From NCBI GenBank assembly GCA_963793845.1, contig CAWCBG010000014.1, positions 1,116,001-1,180,000 of the forward strand: a DNA stretch of 64,000 nucleotides. Direction: 5' to 3'. Position 1 is the first letter of the stretch. Every line of letters begins with the position of its first letter. Of this stretch, positions 7,123 through 16,633 are shown piece by piece. Source of the stretch: CAWCBG01 sp963793845. GTDB taxonomy: Bacteria > Acidobacteriota > Terriglobia > Terriglobales > Acidobacteriaceae. The notes under the pieces are model-generated. The model was not told the origin of the DNA and did no database searches. It was given only the letters and a program-made list of their open reading frames with translations. The translations under genes were made by a program, and so were the position numbers.

Positions 7123-9771
7123 ATGACAGAAAAAGCTGCACCCCTCACTGAGGAGCGGATTGCCTACCTGGAAGGGCTGGTCAGCCAATCCAGAGCCGCC
7201 GCGGCCGTCTTTACGCAGTACACGCAAGAAGACGTGGATCGCATTGTCAAACCGATGGTGCTGGCTGGACTTGAACAGGCTCAATATCTGGCCCGACTGG
7301 CGATTGAGGAGACCCGGCTCGGCGTTATGGAAGACAAGGCCATCAAGAATATGGTGGCGACGGAGTTCGTCTACAACTACGTCAAGGACAAGCGCACGGT
7401 CGGCCCGATTCGTGAGTTTCCCGAGCGCGGCCTGACGGAAGTCGCGGAACCAATCGGCGTCATCTTTTCGCTGTTGCCGATTACGAACCCGACTTCCACA
7501 GTCCTGTTCAAGTGCATCATGGCCATCAAGACGCGGAATGCGGTCATTTTCAGCCCGCATCCCAGCGCGGGGCACTGTTGCTACGAGGCGGTCCGCATCA
7601 TGTATGAGGCGGCGGTGAAGCATGGCGCGCCTGAGGGCGTTTTTACCTGCCTGCAGGGACATAACCTGCAAGACAACGCCTACCTGATGCACCACAAGGA
7701 TGTAGGTCTGATTGATGCTACCGGCGGCCCGGGCATGGTGAAAGCGGCCTACGGTTCCGGCAAGCCCGCCTTGGGAGTTGGACCGGGGAACACTCCTGTC
7801 TATCTGGAGAAGACTGCCGACGTGGGCATGGCCGTCGTGGACATCATCACCTCAAAGACTTTTGATAACGGAACCATCTGTGCTTCTGAACAGACGGTCG
7901 TAATCGATGACGAAATCTACGAACGGGTGCTGCAGGAATTTTCGGAACTGGGCGCGCACATCTGCAACGAGAAAGAGACGGAACTACTGGGCCGGACGGT
8001 GATCGATCCGAAGACCGGATTCATGCAGCCCATGGCGGTCGGCCAGAAGGCCACTGACATTGCGCGTCTGGTCGGGCTGTCGGTGAAACCCGCCACCAAG
8101 CTCCTGATTACACCGATTCGAGGCGTCGGGCGCGAACATCCGCTGTCCGTCGAGAAGTTGTTCCCGGTGCTCTCGGTGTATCGGGCCAAATCCGTGGATG
8201 AGGCGCTGAAGGTCTGCATCGACGTCAATCACGCCGGCGGGCTGGGACATACGGCCGTCATCTTTTCGCGCAACGACGAGATCATCAGCAAGTTCGGCGA
8301 AGTAATGAACGCAGGCCGGATCATTGTGAACTCGCCAGGATCGATTGGAGCGCTGGGCGGCGTTTATAACGATATGGTGCCCACGTTTTCATTCGGTTGC
8401 GGAACCGGCGGAGGCAACAGCACCACCGACAACGTCAACGTCTACCACTACCTGAACATCAAACGCGTGGCGCGGAGGACGCAGGCACACATGTGGTTCC
8501 GAGTTCCCAATCAGATTTACTTCAACATGAATGCGGTGGAGAATCTTCACCTCTTCCCATCGCGCTCAACCATCATCATCACCAATCCGGCGATGGAGCA
8601 CCTCGGCCATGTCAACACGGTCCGGCGCTACATTCCGCCCGAGACCCTGGTGCATGTTTCCGTGATTCCGGATGCGGAGCCCGAAGTCAAGGTCGTGATG
8701 CAGGGAGTCGAGGCGCTCAACTTCTATAAGGCCGACCAGATCATCGCGCTAGGTGGCGGGTCGGTGATCGACGCGGCCAAGATCATGAAGCTCAAGTACG
8801 AGTCGCCAGAGGCTGATCTGGAGGAACTCGCCGCGCCCTTCCTGGACCTGCGTAAGCGCGTGGTCCAGTACCCGACGGAGAAGGTCAACCGGGCACGCCT
8901 GATTGCCATCTCCACCACCAGCGGAACAGGCAGCGAGGTTACTCCGTTTGCTGTCCTGCTGGACAAAGAGGCTGGGCGGAAGGTTACGCTCGCCGACTAT
9001 TCGCTGAGCCCCGACGTTGCCATTGTCGATCCGCAGTTCGTGATGTCGATGCCGAAAGGGCTTACCGCAGATACCGGGGTTGACTGCTTGACGCACGCTC
9101 TCGAGGCTGGCGTCTCAATTTACGCTTCACCCTACACCGACTCCAACGCAGTACAGGCGATCCGGCTGGTGTTCCGGTATCTGCCCACTTGCTACGAGAA
9201 TCCGCGCGACGAGGAAGCTCGCAGCATGATGCATAATGCGGCGTGCATCGCGGCCATCGCGTTTTCCAACGCCTCCGTAGGCGTCAATCACGCACTGGCG
9301 CACGCCTTCGGGGCGCGCTTCAACGTGGCGCACGGCAAAGCCAATGCACTGATGCTGCCGCACGTCATCGCCTATAACGCGGCGGTGCCGACGAAATTTA
9401 TGCCCTCGCCGAACCAGAAGGGCTATATCGCCCATAAGAAGTACGCCATGATGGCCGATTTGCTAGGTCTGGGTGGCACCACGGTTGAAGAAAAAGTGCA
9501 GAACCTGGTGACGGCAACCGAGGGATTGCTCGATCAACTGGCCATTCCGCGCTCGATTGCCGAGCTGGGAATCTCCAAAGAGGAGTTCGAGCGGGCGATG
9601 CCGGATCTCGTCAAGATCGCCTTTGACGATCCCTCCTGGCGCTCGAACCCGCGGATGCCGCTGTTGAGCGAATTAGTAGAGCTGTTCTGGAGCGCGTATC
9701 GCGGACGAGGATTGGCGAAGCCGAAGCATGCGTCCAAGTCACAGACCGTTGATGAACAGGTGTGCGTATGA
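7123..9771 (+). CDS. adhE: Bifunctional acetaldehyde-CoA/alcohol dehydrogenase
   Basis: This enzyme converts acetyl-CoA to ethanol in two NADH-dependent steps, a fermentative redox sink. The N-terminal CoA-acylating aldehyde dehydrogenase half shows GVGPGNTPVYLEKTAD and the catalytic Cys253 in FDNGTICASEQ. The C-terminal iron-dependent alcohol dehydrogenase half shows GGGSVIDAAKIMKL, TTSGTGSEVTPFAV and the metal-binding GVNHALAHAFGARFNVAHGKAN stretch. Length is 882 residues, normal for AdhE. An in-frame GTG at 6871 would add 84 non-homologous residues, so the ATG at 7123 is chosen. Its stop overlaps the following STAS gene by four bases (ATGA). Confidence 0.95.
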   Translation: MTEKAAPLTEERIAYLEGLVSQSRAAAAVFTQYTQEDVDRIVKPMVLAGLEQAQYLARLAIEETRLGVMEDKAIKNMVATEFVYNYVKDKRTVGPIREFPERGLTEVAEPIGVIFSLLPITNPTSTVLFKCIMAIKTRNAVIFSPHPSAGHCCYEAVRIMYEAAVKHGAPEGVFTCLQGHNLQDNAYLMHHKDVGLIDATGGPGMVKAAYGSGKPALGVGPGNTPVYLEKTADVGMAVVDIITSKTFDNGTICASEQTVVIDDEIYERVLQEFSELGAHICNEKETELLGRTVIDPKTGFMQPMAVGQKATDIARLVGLSVKPATKLLITPIRGVGREHPLSVEKLFPVLSVYRAKSVDEALKVCIDVNHAGGLGHTAVIFSRNDEIISKFGEVMNAGRIIVNSPGSIGALGGVYNDMVPTFSFGCGTGGGNSTTDNVNVYHYLNIKRVARRTQAHMWFRVPNQIYFNMNAVENLHLFPSRSTIIITNPAMEHLGHVNTVRRYIPPETLVHVSVIPDAEPEVKVVMQGVEALNFYKADQIIALGGGSVIDAAKIMKLKYESPEADLEELAAPFLDLRKRVVQYPTEKVNRARLIAISTTSGTGSEVTPFAVLLDKEAGRKVTLADYSLSPDVAIVDPQFVMSMPKGLTADTGVDCLTHALEAGVSIYASPYTDSNAVQAIRLVFRYLPTCYENPRDEEARSMMHNAACIAAIAFSNASVGVNHALAHAFGARFNVAHGKANALMLPHVIAYNAAVPTKFMPSPNQKGYIAHKKYAMMADLLGLGGTTVEEKVQNLVTATEGLLDQLAIPRSIAELGISKEEFERAMPDLVKIAFDDPSWRSNPRMPLLSELVELFWSAYRGRGLAKPKHASKSQTVDEQVCV

Positions 9772-10046
9772 CAACCATGAACAATGTGGAACTCGCGGTG
9801 GATAGTCGGCAAATAACCTGCTCTTTGCAAAACGCCAGTGAGAACCTGACCGGCGCGGACGGAGAATTGCCTCTGGATTTTTCATCGATGCTCCGGATCG
9901 ATTCCAGTGCTCTCCGGGCGCTGGAAGATCTGATCAGGCTGGCAGATGAGAAAAACGTCAAGGTTGTTCTGTGCAAGGTGAACGTAGATGTCTATAAGGT
10001 TCTCAAGCTGATGGGGATAGCATCGCGATTTTCCTATCGGAGCTGA
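9768..10046 (+). CDS. STAS-domain protein (anti-anti-sigma-factor type)
   Basis: A 92-residue protein consistent with a single STAS domain: N-terminal beta strands, the segment SSMLRIDSSALRALEDLIRLA containing the D-S-S site where family members are phosphorylated, and NVKVVLCKVNVDVYKVLKLMGI at the end. Such proteins bind anti-sigma kinases of the SpoIIAB/RsbW type and relay stress signals. Its ATG lies inside the adhE stop region (ATGA), so it is translationally coupled to adhE, an unusual partner. No kinase or phosphatase of this switch is nearby. The in-frame GTG at 9762 is a possible alternative start. Confidence 0.8.
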   Translation: MTTMNNVELAVDSRQITCSLQNASENLTGADGELPLDFSSMLRIDSSALRALEDLIRLADEKNVKVVLCKVNVDVYKVLKLMGIASRFSYRS

Positions 10047-10268
10047 AATCAGTCACGCATCGTTAACATTTAATGAAATGTTCGATGTGGAGACATGCAA
10101 ACAGCCTATAACGCGGCCGAAAGTGGTTATCGGAGAATCAGGGATCGGAGATCACCACCTTGAGAACGGGTATTCGCTAGAAATGCGCTCACCGATGGCC
10201 GTGTTGCACGTATAATGAGTAGGATGCGGCGGGGTAGCATACCTCTGATTCTGCGAACCAGATACTTC

Positions 10269-10595
10269 ATGAAGCGGCGCTGGGTGCTTGAGCTAGCTCT
10301 CTGCCTGCTTGTTTTCGTGTTTGCGTTCCATTCGAAGACGGCGGTATATGGCCACGGATCCGTCGATAATGTCAGTCCTTCCACGGCCGCCAAGCTTTGG
10401 TTGAACGGACAGAAGCTGCAGCTAAAGCCCACTCTTCCGCCAGTTGCCCTGCTGCCTTGGCTCGCGGTTCTTTTCCTTCCCTTTGTACTACTACATCGTG
10501 AATCTTTTGTGCCCAGCGACTCTCGTGTTCCGGCGGCAAGAAATCTCGGCCTGCAGGATCTTCATCGTTCTCTTCGGCCTCCGCCTGCCCGGTAG
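10269..10595 (+). CDS. Small membrane protein of unknown function
   Basis: About 108 residues. A basic start and hydrophobic helix (RRWVLELALCLLVFVFAFHS) are followed by a short periplasmic-like loop containing TPSTAAKLW-type wording (SPSTAAKLWLNGQKLQL), a second hydrophobic helix (ALLPWLAVLFLPFVLL), and a basic tail ending LHRSLRPPPAR. I recall similar small proteins encoded beside efflux systems in acidobacteria, but cannot name the family. It precedes the RND operon in the same direction by ~110 bp. The ATG at 10269 is chosen because it places the basic residues before the first helix. Confidence 0.6.
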   Translation: MKRRWVLELALCLLVFVFAFHSKTAVYGHGSVDNVSPSTAAKLWLNGQKLQLKPTLPPVALLPWLAVLFLPFVLLHRESFVPSDSRVPAARNLGLQDLHRSLRPPPAR

Positions 10596-10708
10596 GACGT
10601 CTTCCGTCCTCATCCTAAGTACTTGTCAGATTTCAGCTCCGGGCCACAGGTGCGGTCGGTTTGAACTCTGGTTGGTTGTAACGCTGATTCGTCCGAAAGA
10701 GGAAATTT

Positions 10709-11971
10709 ATGCAGGTTCGCCCTGTGCACAAGTTTCTCGCATTAGGTGTGGCCGTAGTGTGTTTGATTGCCGCAATCGCCTTGGCGCGCCGGGTTCGCGC
10801 CAGTTCAGCCGGCCTCAGGCCCGGCGGAGCAGTTGCCGACAACGGAGACCGGATTGCTTTCGCTGCCGTCGCAAGGGTGAAACGTGACGCGATTTCGAAT
10901 TCGATGTCCATCGCAGGACAGTTCAGCCCCTACCAGAACGTAGAGTTGCATGCCAAGGTAGCTGGATATATCCAGCACATTTATGTCGACATCGGGGACC
11001 ATGTCCACCAGGGCCAGGTGCTGGCAACTCTGGATGTACCCGAGATCGTCGCCGAGGCCAACGAGGCGACGGCCGGCGTACATCACGCGGAAGAAGAGAT
11101 CTTGCGGGCCCAGAGCGATGTTGCTCGCGCCGAGGCCGACCATGTGGCGTTGCATGCCAATGCGTTGCGGCTGACCAACACCGACAAGGTTCGTCCCGGC
11201 CTGATCGCGCAGCAGGAGCTTGACGATGCCAGCGCGAAAGATCGCGCTTCCGAGGCCCAGGTCGAAGCGGCCAAGTCTGCGCTATCGGCTGCCAAGCAGG
11301 AATTAGAAGTGGCGCGTGGCAATCAGCAACACTACACCGCCATGTCGGACTATTCACGCATCGTTGCGCCCTATGACGGGGTCGTGACTTGGCGCTATGC
11401 CGATACTGGGGCCCTGGTGCAGGCAGGCACCTCAAATTCCAGTGGGCTGCCGGTAGTAACGGTAGCCGAAGTCAGTACGTTGCGACTGCGCATTCCTGTT
11501 CCGGAGTCGATCGCGGCAAAGGTCCGCATCGGTGATCCAGTGGATGTGCAGATTCAGGCGACCGGAGAACATTTCACTGGGAAGGTGGCGCGCTTCACCG
11601 ATGCTCTCGACCCCGAGACCCGCACCATGCAGGTGGAGATCGATGTTCCGAATCCGCAGTACCGCCTGCAGCCCGGCATGTATGCGCAAGTGGAACTGGC
11701 CGCCGGGCGGCAAGCCAATGTGCTGACCATTCCGGTCTCGGCGCTCCAGCACGGGCAGAACACAACTTCTGTTCTGGTGGTCGACGCCCAAAACCGTGTT
11801 CAGAAGAAGCAGGTGCAGACGGGCATACAGGACTCGAACAATGTGGAGGTCCTGTCAGGCCTTTCCGAAGGCGACCGCGTAATTATCGGTAACCTTACCA
11901 GCTATCGGGATGGGCAACTGGTGCACCCGAAAACCAGCACCCCTATGACGGCGAGCGCCGAGACGGAGTAG
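10709..11971 (+). CDS. RND efflux periplasmic adaptor (membrane fusion protein)
   Basis: A 420-residue membrane fusion protein linking an inner-membrane RND pump to an outer-membrane channel. An N-terminal hydrophobic anchor (LALGVAVVCLIAAIALA) is followed by the lipoyl half-motif VAGYIQHIYVDIGDHVHQGQVLATLD, and then a long alpha-helical hairpin rich in Ala/Glu (about 125-205). A beta-barrel region (DYSRIVAPYDGVVTWRYAD, VPVPESIAAKVRIGDPVDV) comes next, and the usual C-terminal membrane-proximal domain closes the protein. It starts a three-gene operon; the pump gene begins three bases after its stop. The substrate is not predictable. Confidence 0.93.
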   Translation: MQVRPVHKFLALGVAVVCLIAAIALARRVRASSAGLRPGGAVADNGDRIAFAAVARVKRDAISNSMSIAGQFSPYQNVELHAKVAGYIQHIYVDIGDHVHQGQVLATLDVPEIVAEANEATAGVHHAEEEILRAQSDVARAEADHVALHANALRLTNTDKVRPGLIAQQELDDASAKDRASEAQVEAAKSALSAAKQELEVARGNQQHYTAMSDYSRIVAPYDGVVTWRYADTGALVQAGTSNSSGLPVVTVAEVSTLRLRIPVPESIAAKVRIGDPVDVQIQATGEHFTGKVARFTDALDPETRTMQVEIDVPNPQYRLQPGMYAQVELAAGRQANVLTIPVSALQHGQNTTSVLVVDAQNRVQKKQVQTGIQDSNNVEVLSGLSEGDRVIIGNLTSYRDGQLVHPKTSTPMTASAETE

Positions 11972-11974
11972 CCC

Positions 11975-14900
11975 ATGCCAACTTTTTCGATTCGGTATCC
12001 CTTTTTCATCCTGATGTTATGCCTGATAATCCTGGTGGTCGGAGTCGCGACTACCGTTCGCATGCCGGTGGATCTGTTTCCCGAGATCAAGATACCGGTG
12101 GTCGTGGTGGCAACGTTTTACAGCGGAATGCCACCGGAGCAGATCGAAGCCAATATCACTGACACCTTCGAACGCTTCTTCACACTGGGCAGCAATATCG
12201 ACCACATCGAGTCTCGATCACTGACCGGAGTTAGCCTGATCAAGGTCTACTTTCAGCCGGGTACCGATCCCGACTCGGCGGTAAGCGAAATTGCCAATCT
12301 GGCGATGGCTGATCTGCGGCGCCTCCCGCAGGGGACATTGCCGCCAGTGGTGTTGAAGTTCGATGCCTCCAGTCTTCCCGTGTGCCTGGTCACGCTGAAG
12401 GGAACGGGGCTCAACGAGACAGAACTCCATGACCTGGGACAGTTCAATGTTCGCAACCAGCTAGCCAACGTTCCAGGTGCGTCGGTACCACAACCGTACG
12501 GCGGCAAGTACCGGCAGATTCAGTTCTACGTCGATCCGGTCAAGCTGGAAGCGGCACAACTTAGTCCAATGGACGTCGTCCACACTGTCAACGATGCCAA
12601 TGCGATTCTTCCGGCAGGCGATGTTCGTATTGGCCCACGCGACTACAACATTTACAGCAACAGCCAGTTTCCCACTGTGAAAGACATGAACGATGTGCCG
12701 CTTAAGGCGATCGGCAACGGGGTTCTGCGCTTCGCCGATATCGGTCACGCCGAAGACTCGTCTGCCATCCAGTACAACCTGGTGCGCGTCGATGGCCAGA
12801 AGTCGGTGTACCTTCCGATTCTGAAGCAGGGCGGCAACAGCAACACGATCTCAATCGTCGATGGCATACGCGATCGCGTGCAACACCTGCTGGACGTTCC
12901 CAAGACCCTGGTTGCGACCGTGGTTTTCGATCAATCGAAGTATGTGAAGACGGCCATCTCCAACGTTATTCGCGAAATCGCAATTGGTCTGGTACTCACC
13001 GCCGCGATGGTGCTGATTTTCCTGGGCTCCGTGCGAGGTACGGTTTCGGTGCTGTTATCGATCCCGCTCTCGGTGCTGGCCGCCTTCCTGCTGTTGAGCG
13101 CTTTCGGCGGCACCATTAACACGATGGTTTTGGGCGGGCTCGCGCTGGTACTCTCGCGCGTCATCGACAACTCGGTCGTCGTGCTGGAAAATATCTTCCG
13201 CCACATGGAAGAGGGGGAAGATGCTGTCACGGCTTCGGAACGTGGCGGCGAAGAAGTTGCACTGGCGGTTCTTGCGGCAACGTTTACTACCGCCATCGTG
13301 TTCTTCCCGGTGACATTCCTGTTCGGTATCAGCCGGTACCTGTTTACCGCACTCGCGCTCGCGGTGGTCCTGGCATTGGCGGCCTCCTACCTCGTGGCGA
13401 TGTCGGTGGTGCCGCTGTTTTGCGCACGATTTATCAAGACAGTGCACGGCGAGGTCGGACACAACAAGCGCAAATCAGTCTTCACCCGGCTGGTTTCCAA
13501 CTTCAACCGCAAGTACGACCAGATGCTGATGCGTTATGACGAAGCGGTCGGCAAGGTTCTGCAACGTCCTCGTCGAACGGTTCTGATCATCATGGGGGCT
13601 TTTGCGGTCAGCCTTGCGTTATTTCCGTTGCTGGGAGTTGCTTTCTTTCCGCGCACCGATCCTGGCCAGTTTGTGATCAACATCAAAGCGCCGACGGGTA
13701 CCCGTCTGGAAGTAACCAATGACTACATGGGACGGGTAGAAAACGACATTCGCGAGATAATCCCCCAGCACGATCTGAAGATGATCGTCACCAACATTGG
13801 GGTGAACGCCGATCTTTCAGCTATCTACACCAGCAACAGCGCGCAACACACGGCCTTCGTTCAGGTGAGTCTCAACGAAGACCGCAAGCTACCCACCTTC
13901 AATTACATGAACCAGGTGCGCCAGAAGCTGGCGTCCGACCTGCCGGAACTTTCCACCTACTTCCAGACCGGAGGCCTGGTTGACTCGGTGGTCAATGCCG
14001 GCATGCCCGCTCCCATCGATATTCAGGTGGCCGGAAACAATCAGCAGGCCGCGTATGATGTAGCGGCCGAAATCGCCGGCCGCTTGCGCAGCCTGCGCGA
14101 TGTCAACGACGTTCTGATTCCGCAGGACCTGGACTATCCCGGCATCCAGTTGAACGTCCGCCGGGAGATGGCCGCTCGCCTGGGCCTTACGGCCAGCGAC
14201 ATCGTACGCAACGTCACCACGGCGCTGAATTCCAACGGCATGATCGCCCCGGGATACTGGGTCGACCCGAAGAGCGGTAATAATTACTTCCTTACCGTGC
14301 AGTACAACAACAAGCAAATCTCCACCATGACGATGGAGGACTTCAAGCAGATTCCTCTTAAAGCCAAGACCGTGCCCGAGACGACCGCGTTGGAAAACGT
14401 GGCCGACGTGAAGATGATCAACACGCCCACCGAGGTGGATCACTACCAGCTGTTTCGCGTGATCGACGTGTATGTTGCGCCTAAGGGCGAAGATCTTGGT
14501 GGTGTTTCGAAAGAGGTGGACAAGATCATCAAGGATACGAAGCTTCCGCCCAACGTCAGAATCAACGTGCGCGGCTCGGTCCTGGCGATGCAGCAGTCTT
14601 TCAAGAGCTTCGGCCTTGGCCTGATTCTGTCGATCATCCTCGTGTACCTGATCCTGATGGCGCAGTTTGCCTCGTTTGTCGATCCGTTCATCATCTTGCT
14701 GGCGATTCCGCCAGGCATTACCGGAGTGATCGTGTTCCTGCTGATAACCGGCACTACGCTGAACATCATGTCATTGATGGGAGTGATCATGATGACGGGA
14801 ATTGTGGTGTCCAACAGCATTCTGATCGTGGATGTCACTCGAATCTACCGGCGTCAAGGGATGCCCATCGGCGATGCGGTCGCGCTGGCCTGCCGGGTTC

Positions 14901-15118
14901 GCTTGCGGCCGATCCTGATGACTTCGCTGGCAACCATCCTTGGGCTGATCCCCATGGCGCTTGCACTCGAGGCGGGGAGCGAGCAATACGCTCCCCTGGC
15001 ACGCTCCATTATTGGTGGGCTGGTGGCCTCAGTGGTGGTCACGATATTCCTGGTTCCAGCGGCGTATCTGCTGGTTCATCGAAAAGAAGAGCAGCCCCCA
15101 CAGGAGGTGCAGGCTTGA
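11975..15118 (+). CDS. RND efflux permease, AcrB-like superfamily
   Basis: A 1047-residue proton-driven inner-membrane pump with the typical two-fold layout. TM1 (FFILMLCLIILVVGVATT) is followed by a large periplasmic loop, TM2-6, a second loop, and TM8-12. The TM4 segment reads LVLSRVIDNSVVVLENIFRH. AcrB has two aspartates there (D-D), while this protein has Asp-Asn, so one member of the proton-relay pair is replaced. This variation is shared by some divergent RND clades. It is flanked by its adaptor and a TolC-family gene and is translationally coupled to the latter (TTGA overlap). The substrate is unknown. Confidence 0.93.
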   Translation: MPTFSIRYPFFILMLCLIILVVGVATTVRMPVDLFPEIKIPVVVVATFYSGMPPEQIEANITDTFERFFTLGSNIDHIESRSLTGVSLIKVYFQPGTDPDSAVSEIANLAMADLRRLPQGTLPPVVLKFDASSLPVCLVTLKGTGLNETELHDLGQFNVRNQLANVPGASVPQPYGGKYRQIQFYVDPVKLEAAQLSPMDVVHTVNDANAILPAGDVRIGPRDYNIYSNSQFPTVKDMNDVPLKAIGNGVLRFADIGHAEDSSAIQYNLVRVDGQKSVYLPILKQGGNSNTISIVDGIRDRVQHLLDVPKTLVATVVFDQSKYVKTAISNVIREIAIGLVLTAAMVLIFLGSVRGTVSVLLSIPLSVLAAFLLLSAFGGTINTMVLGGLALVLSRVIDNSVVVLENIFRHMEEGEDAVTASERGGEEVALAVLAATFTTAIVFFPVTFLFGISRYLFTALALAVVLALAASYLVAMSVVPLFCARFIKTVHGEVGHNKRKSVFTRLVSNFNRKYDQMLMRYDEAVGKVLQRPRRTVLIIMGAFAVSLALFPLLGVAFFPRTDPGQFVINIKAPTGTRLEVTNDYMGRVENDIREIIPQHDLKMIVTNIGVNADLSAIYTSNSAQHTAFVQVSLNEDRKLPTFNYMNQVRQKLASDLPELSTYFQTGGLVDSVVNAGMPAPIDIQVAGNNQQAAYDVAAEIAGRLRSLRDVNDVLIPQDLDYPGIQLNVRREMAARLGLTASDIVRNVTTALNSNGMIAPGYWVDPKSGNNYFLTVQYNNKQISTMTMEDFKQIPLKAKTVPETTALENVADVKMINTPTEVDHYQLFRVIDVYVAPKGEDLGGVSKEVDKIIKDTKLPPNVRINVRGSVLAMQQSFKSFGLGLILSIILVYLILMAQFASFVDPFIILLAIPPGITGVIVFLLITGTTLNIMSLMGVIMMTGIVVSNSILIVDVTRIYRRQGMPIGDAVALACRVRLRPILMTSLATILGLIPMALALEAGSEQYAPLARSIIGGLVASVVVTIFLVPAAYLLVHRKEEQPPQEVQA

Positions 15119-16566
15119 GAAGCAAGATCCTCTCGCTAGTAGGTTGCGTTTTGCTGAGGGTCGTTCTTAGCGGTGGGCGTGTCGAAGGCCAGAACCCGCC
15201 CACTCCTCAGCCGCAAACGGCTGCGCCTCAATCGCCCCCTGCGATCACGCCAAGTCCAACGCCGGCGCCGCAGAATCCTGCGCCACAAACCACGGTTCCG
15301 GCGCCTCCCGCGCAATTGCCGTCCGCCTCTCCGGTGCGGCGACTGACGGTGCAGGAGGCCGAAGCGTTGGCGCTGAAGAACAACCCGCAAGTCTCCGTTT
15401 ATCACCTGCTTTCGCTGGCTTCGGGACAGGTCACGCGGGAGCAAAGATCACAATATTACCCGACCCTGTACGGCAGCTTGACTGGAGTGGGTGCGAACCA
15501 AGGCAGCCGTATTGCCGCGGGCAACCTGAATAATCCTATCGTCTATCAGCGCGCCGCAGGCGGCCTGACGCTCTCGCAGTTGATCACCGACTTTGGACGG
15601 ACCAACAACCTGGTCGCGGCGGCGGCCTTGCGCGCCAAGGCGGCCGACATGAACGCGGTTGCCACCGCCGACCAGATCAAGCTGGCAGTCGATCAGGCGT
15701 TCTACAACGCACTGCAGAATTCCGCCCTACTGAAAGTTGCCGAGCAAACCGTCTCCGCGCGTCAACTTGTTTCGGATCAGATCACGACGCTTTTCCAAAA
15801 CAAGTTGCGCTCGCAACTCGATGTCAGCTTTGCCGACGCGAATGTCGCTCAGGCTAAGCTCCTGCTTCTGGACGCGCAGAACAATTACCAGGCGGCGCTC
15901 TCTGTGCTATCAGAAGTGCTCGGTTTTTCCGCGCAACAAAGCTTTGAACTGGTGGACACGGCAACCGAATTGAAGCCGCCTCCCGACGCGGTGAGCCAAT
16001 TAGTGGACCAGGCGTACAGCAACCGGCCCGAAATCGCGGCGCAAGACTATGAGTTCCAGGCTGCCCAACGTTTCCAGAAGGCTGAGCGCGACCTCCTGTT
16101 GCCGAGCGTCGAGGCTATGGGGGTGGTGGGACGGACCCCGTTCAGCAGCACGTTCAATGGGGTTCAGCCGTTCACAAGTTGGTATGGGGCTGCGGGTGTG
16201 AACGTCAACATTCCCATCTTCAACGGATTTCTCTATCCAGCAAGGTCCAAGGAAGCTTCGTTGCGCGCTCAGGCTTCGCAGGAACAACTGCGCGATTTGA
16301 AGGATCGTATCGCCAATGATGTCCGTACGAGCTGGCTCAATGCTCTCACCGCCTACAGCCGCATCAATGTGACCCAGCAATTTGTCGATCAGGCTAATCT
16401 GGCCGTCGATCTTTCCCAGACTCGCTACAATCTGGGGCTCAGTTCGATTGTTGAGCTCAGCCAGGCACAGCTTCAGCAGACGGAAGCGCAGATTCAGTTT
16501 GCGGCAGCGAAATATCAATATCAGATTACTGAATCTGTTCTCCGCTTCCAGGTTGCTGCCCCGTAG
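15115..16566 (+). CDS. TolC-family outer-membrane efflux protein
   Basis: An outer-membrane channel completing the tripartite pump. The signal peptide is short and followed by a Pro/Gln/Ala-rich stretch (about residues 25-70), then two OEP repeats: VQEAEALALKNNPQVSVY with its helical hairpin, and QLVDQAYSNRPEIAAQDYEFQAAQ with NIPIFNGFLYPARSKEA. The C-terminal VDQANLAVDLSQTRYNLGLSSIVELSQAQ is the usual TolC signature. The TTG start at 15115 overlaps the pump stop and has a strong AGGAGG five bases upstream. A clear terminator follows, so this is the last gene of the operon. Confidence 0.92.
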   Translation: MRSKILSLVGCVLLRVVLSGGRVEGQNPPTPQPQTAAPQSPPAITPSPTPAPQNPAPQTTVPAPPAQLPSASPVRRLTVQEAEALALKNNPQVSVYHLLSLASGQVTREQRSQYYPTLYGSLTGVGANQGSRIAAGNLNNPIVYQRAAGGLTLSQLITDFGRTNNLVAAAALRAKAADMNAVATADQIKLAVDQAFYNALQNSALLKVAEQTVSARQLVSDQITTLFQNKLRSQLDVSFADANVAQAKLLLLDAQNNYQAALSVLSEVLGFSAQQSFELVDTATELKPPPDAVSQLVDQAYSNRPEIAAQDYEFQAAQRFQKAERDLLLPSVEAMGVVGRTPFSSTFNGVQPFTSWYGAAGVNVNIPIFNGFLYPARSKEASLRAQASQEQLRDLKDRIANDVRTSWLNALTAYSRINVTQQFVDQANLAVDLSQTRYNLGLSSIVELSQAQLQQTEAQIQFAAAKYQYQITESVLRFQVAAP

Positions 16567-16592
16567 CATTGCTCAGGGGGATGAGACGGCAA

Positions 16593-16619
16593 GGCCGCTC
16601 CGAAGAGCGGCCGTTTTTT
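16593..16619 (+). terminator. Rho-independent terminator of the RND operon
   Basis: GGCCGCTC (16593-16600), tetraloop CGAA, GAGCGGCC (16605-16612), followed by G and six T. It lies 27 bases after the TolC-family stop, and could also act on the convergent PEP-CTERM gene. Confidence 0.93.
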
Positions 16620-16633
16620 GCAGTTGTTTGGGA

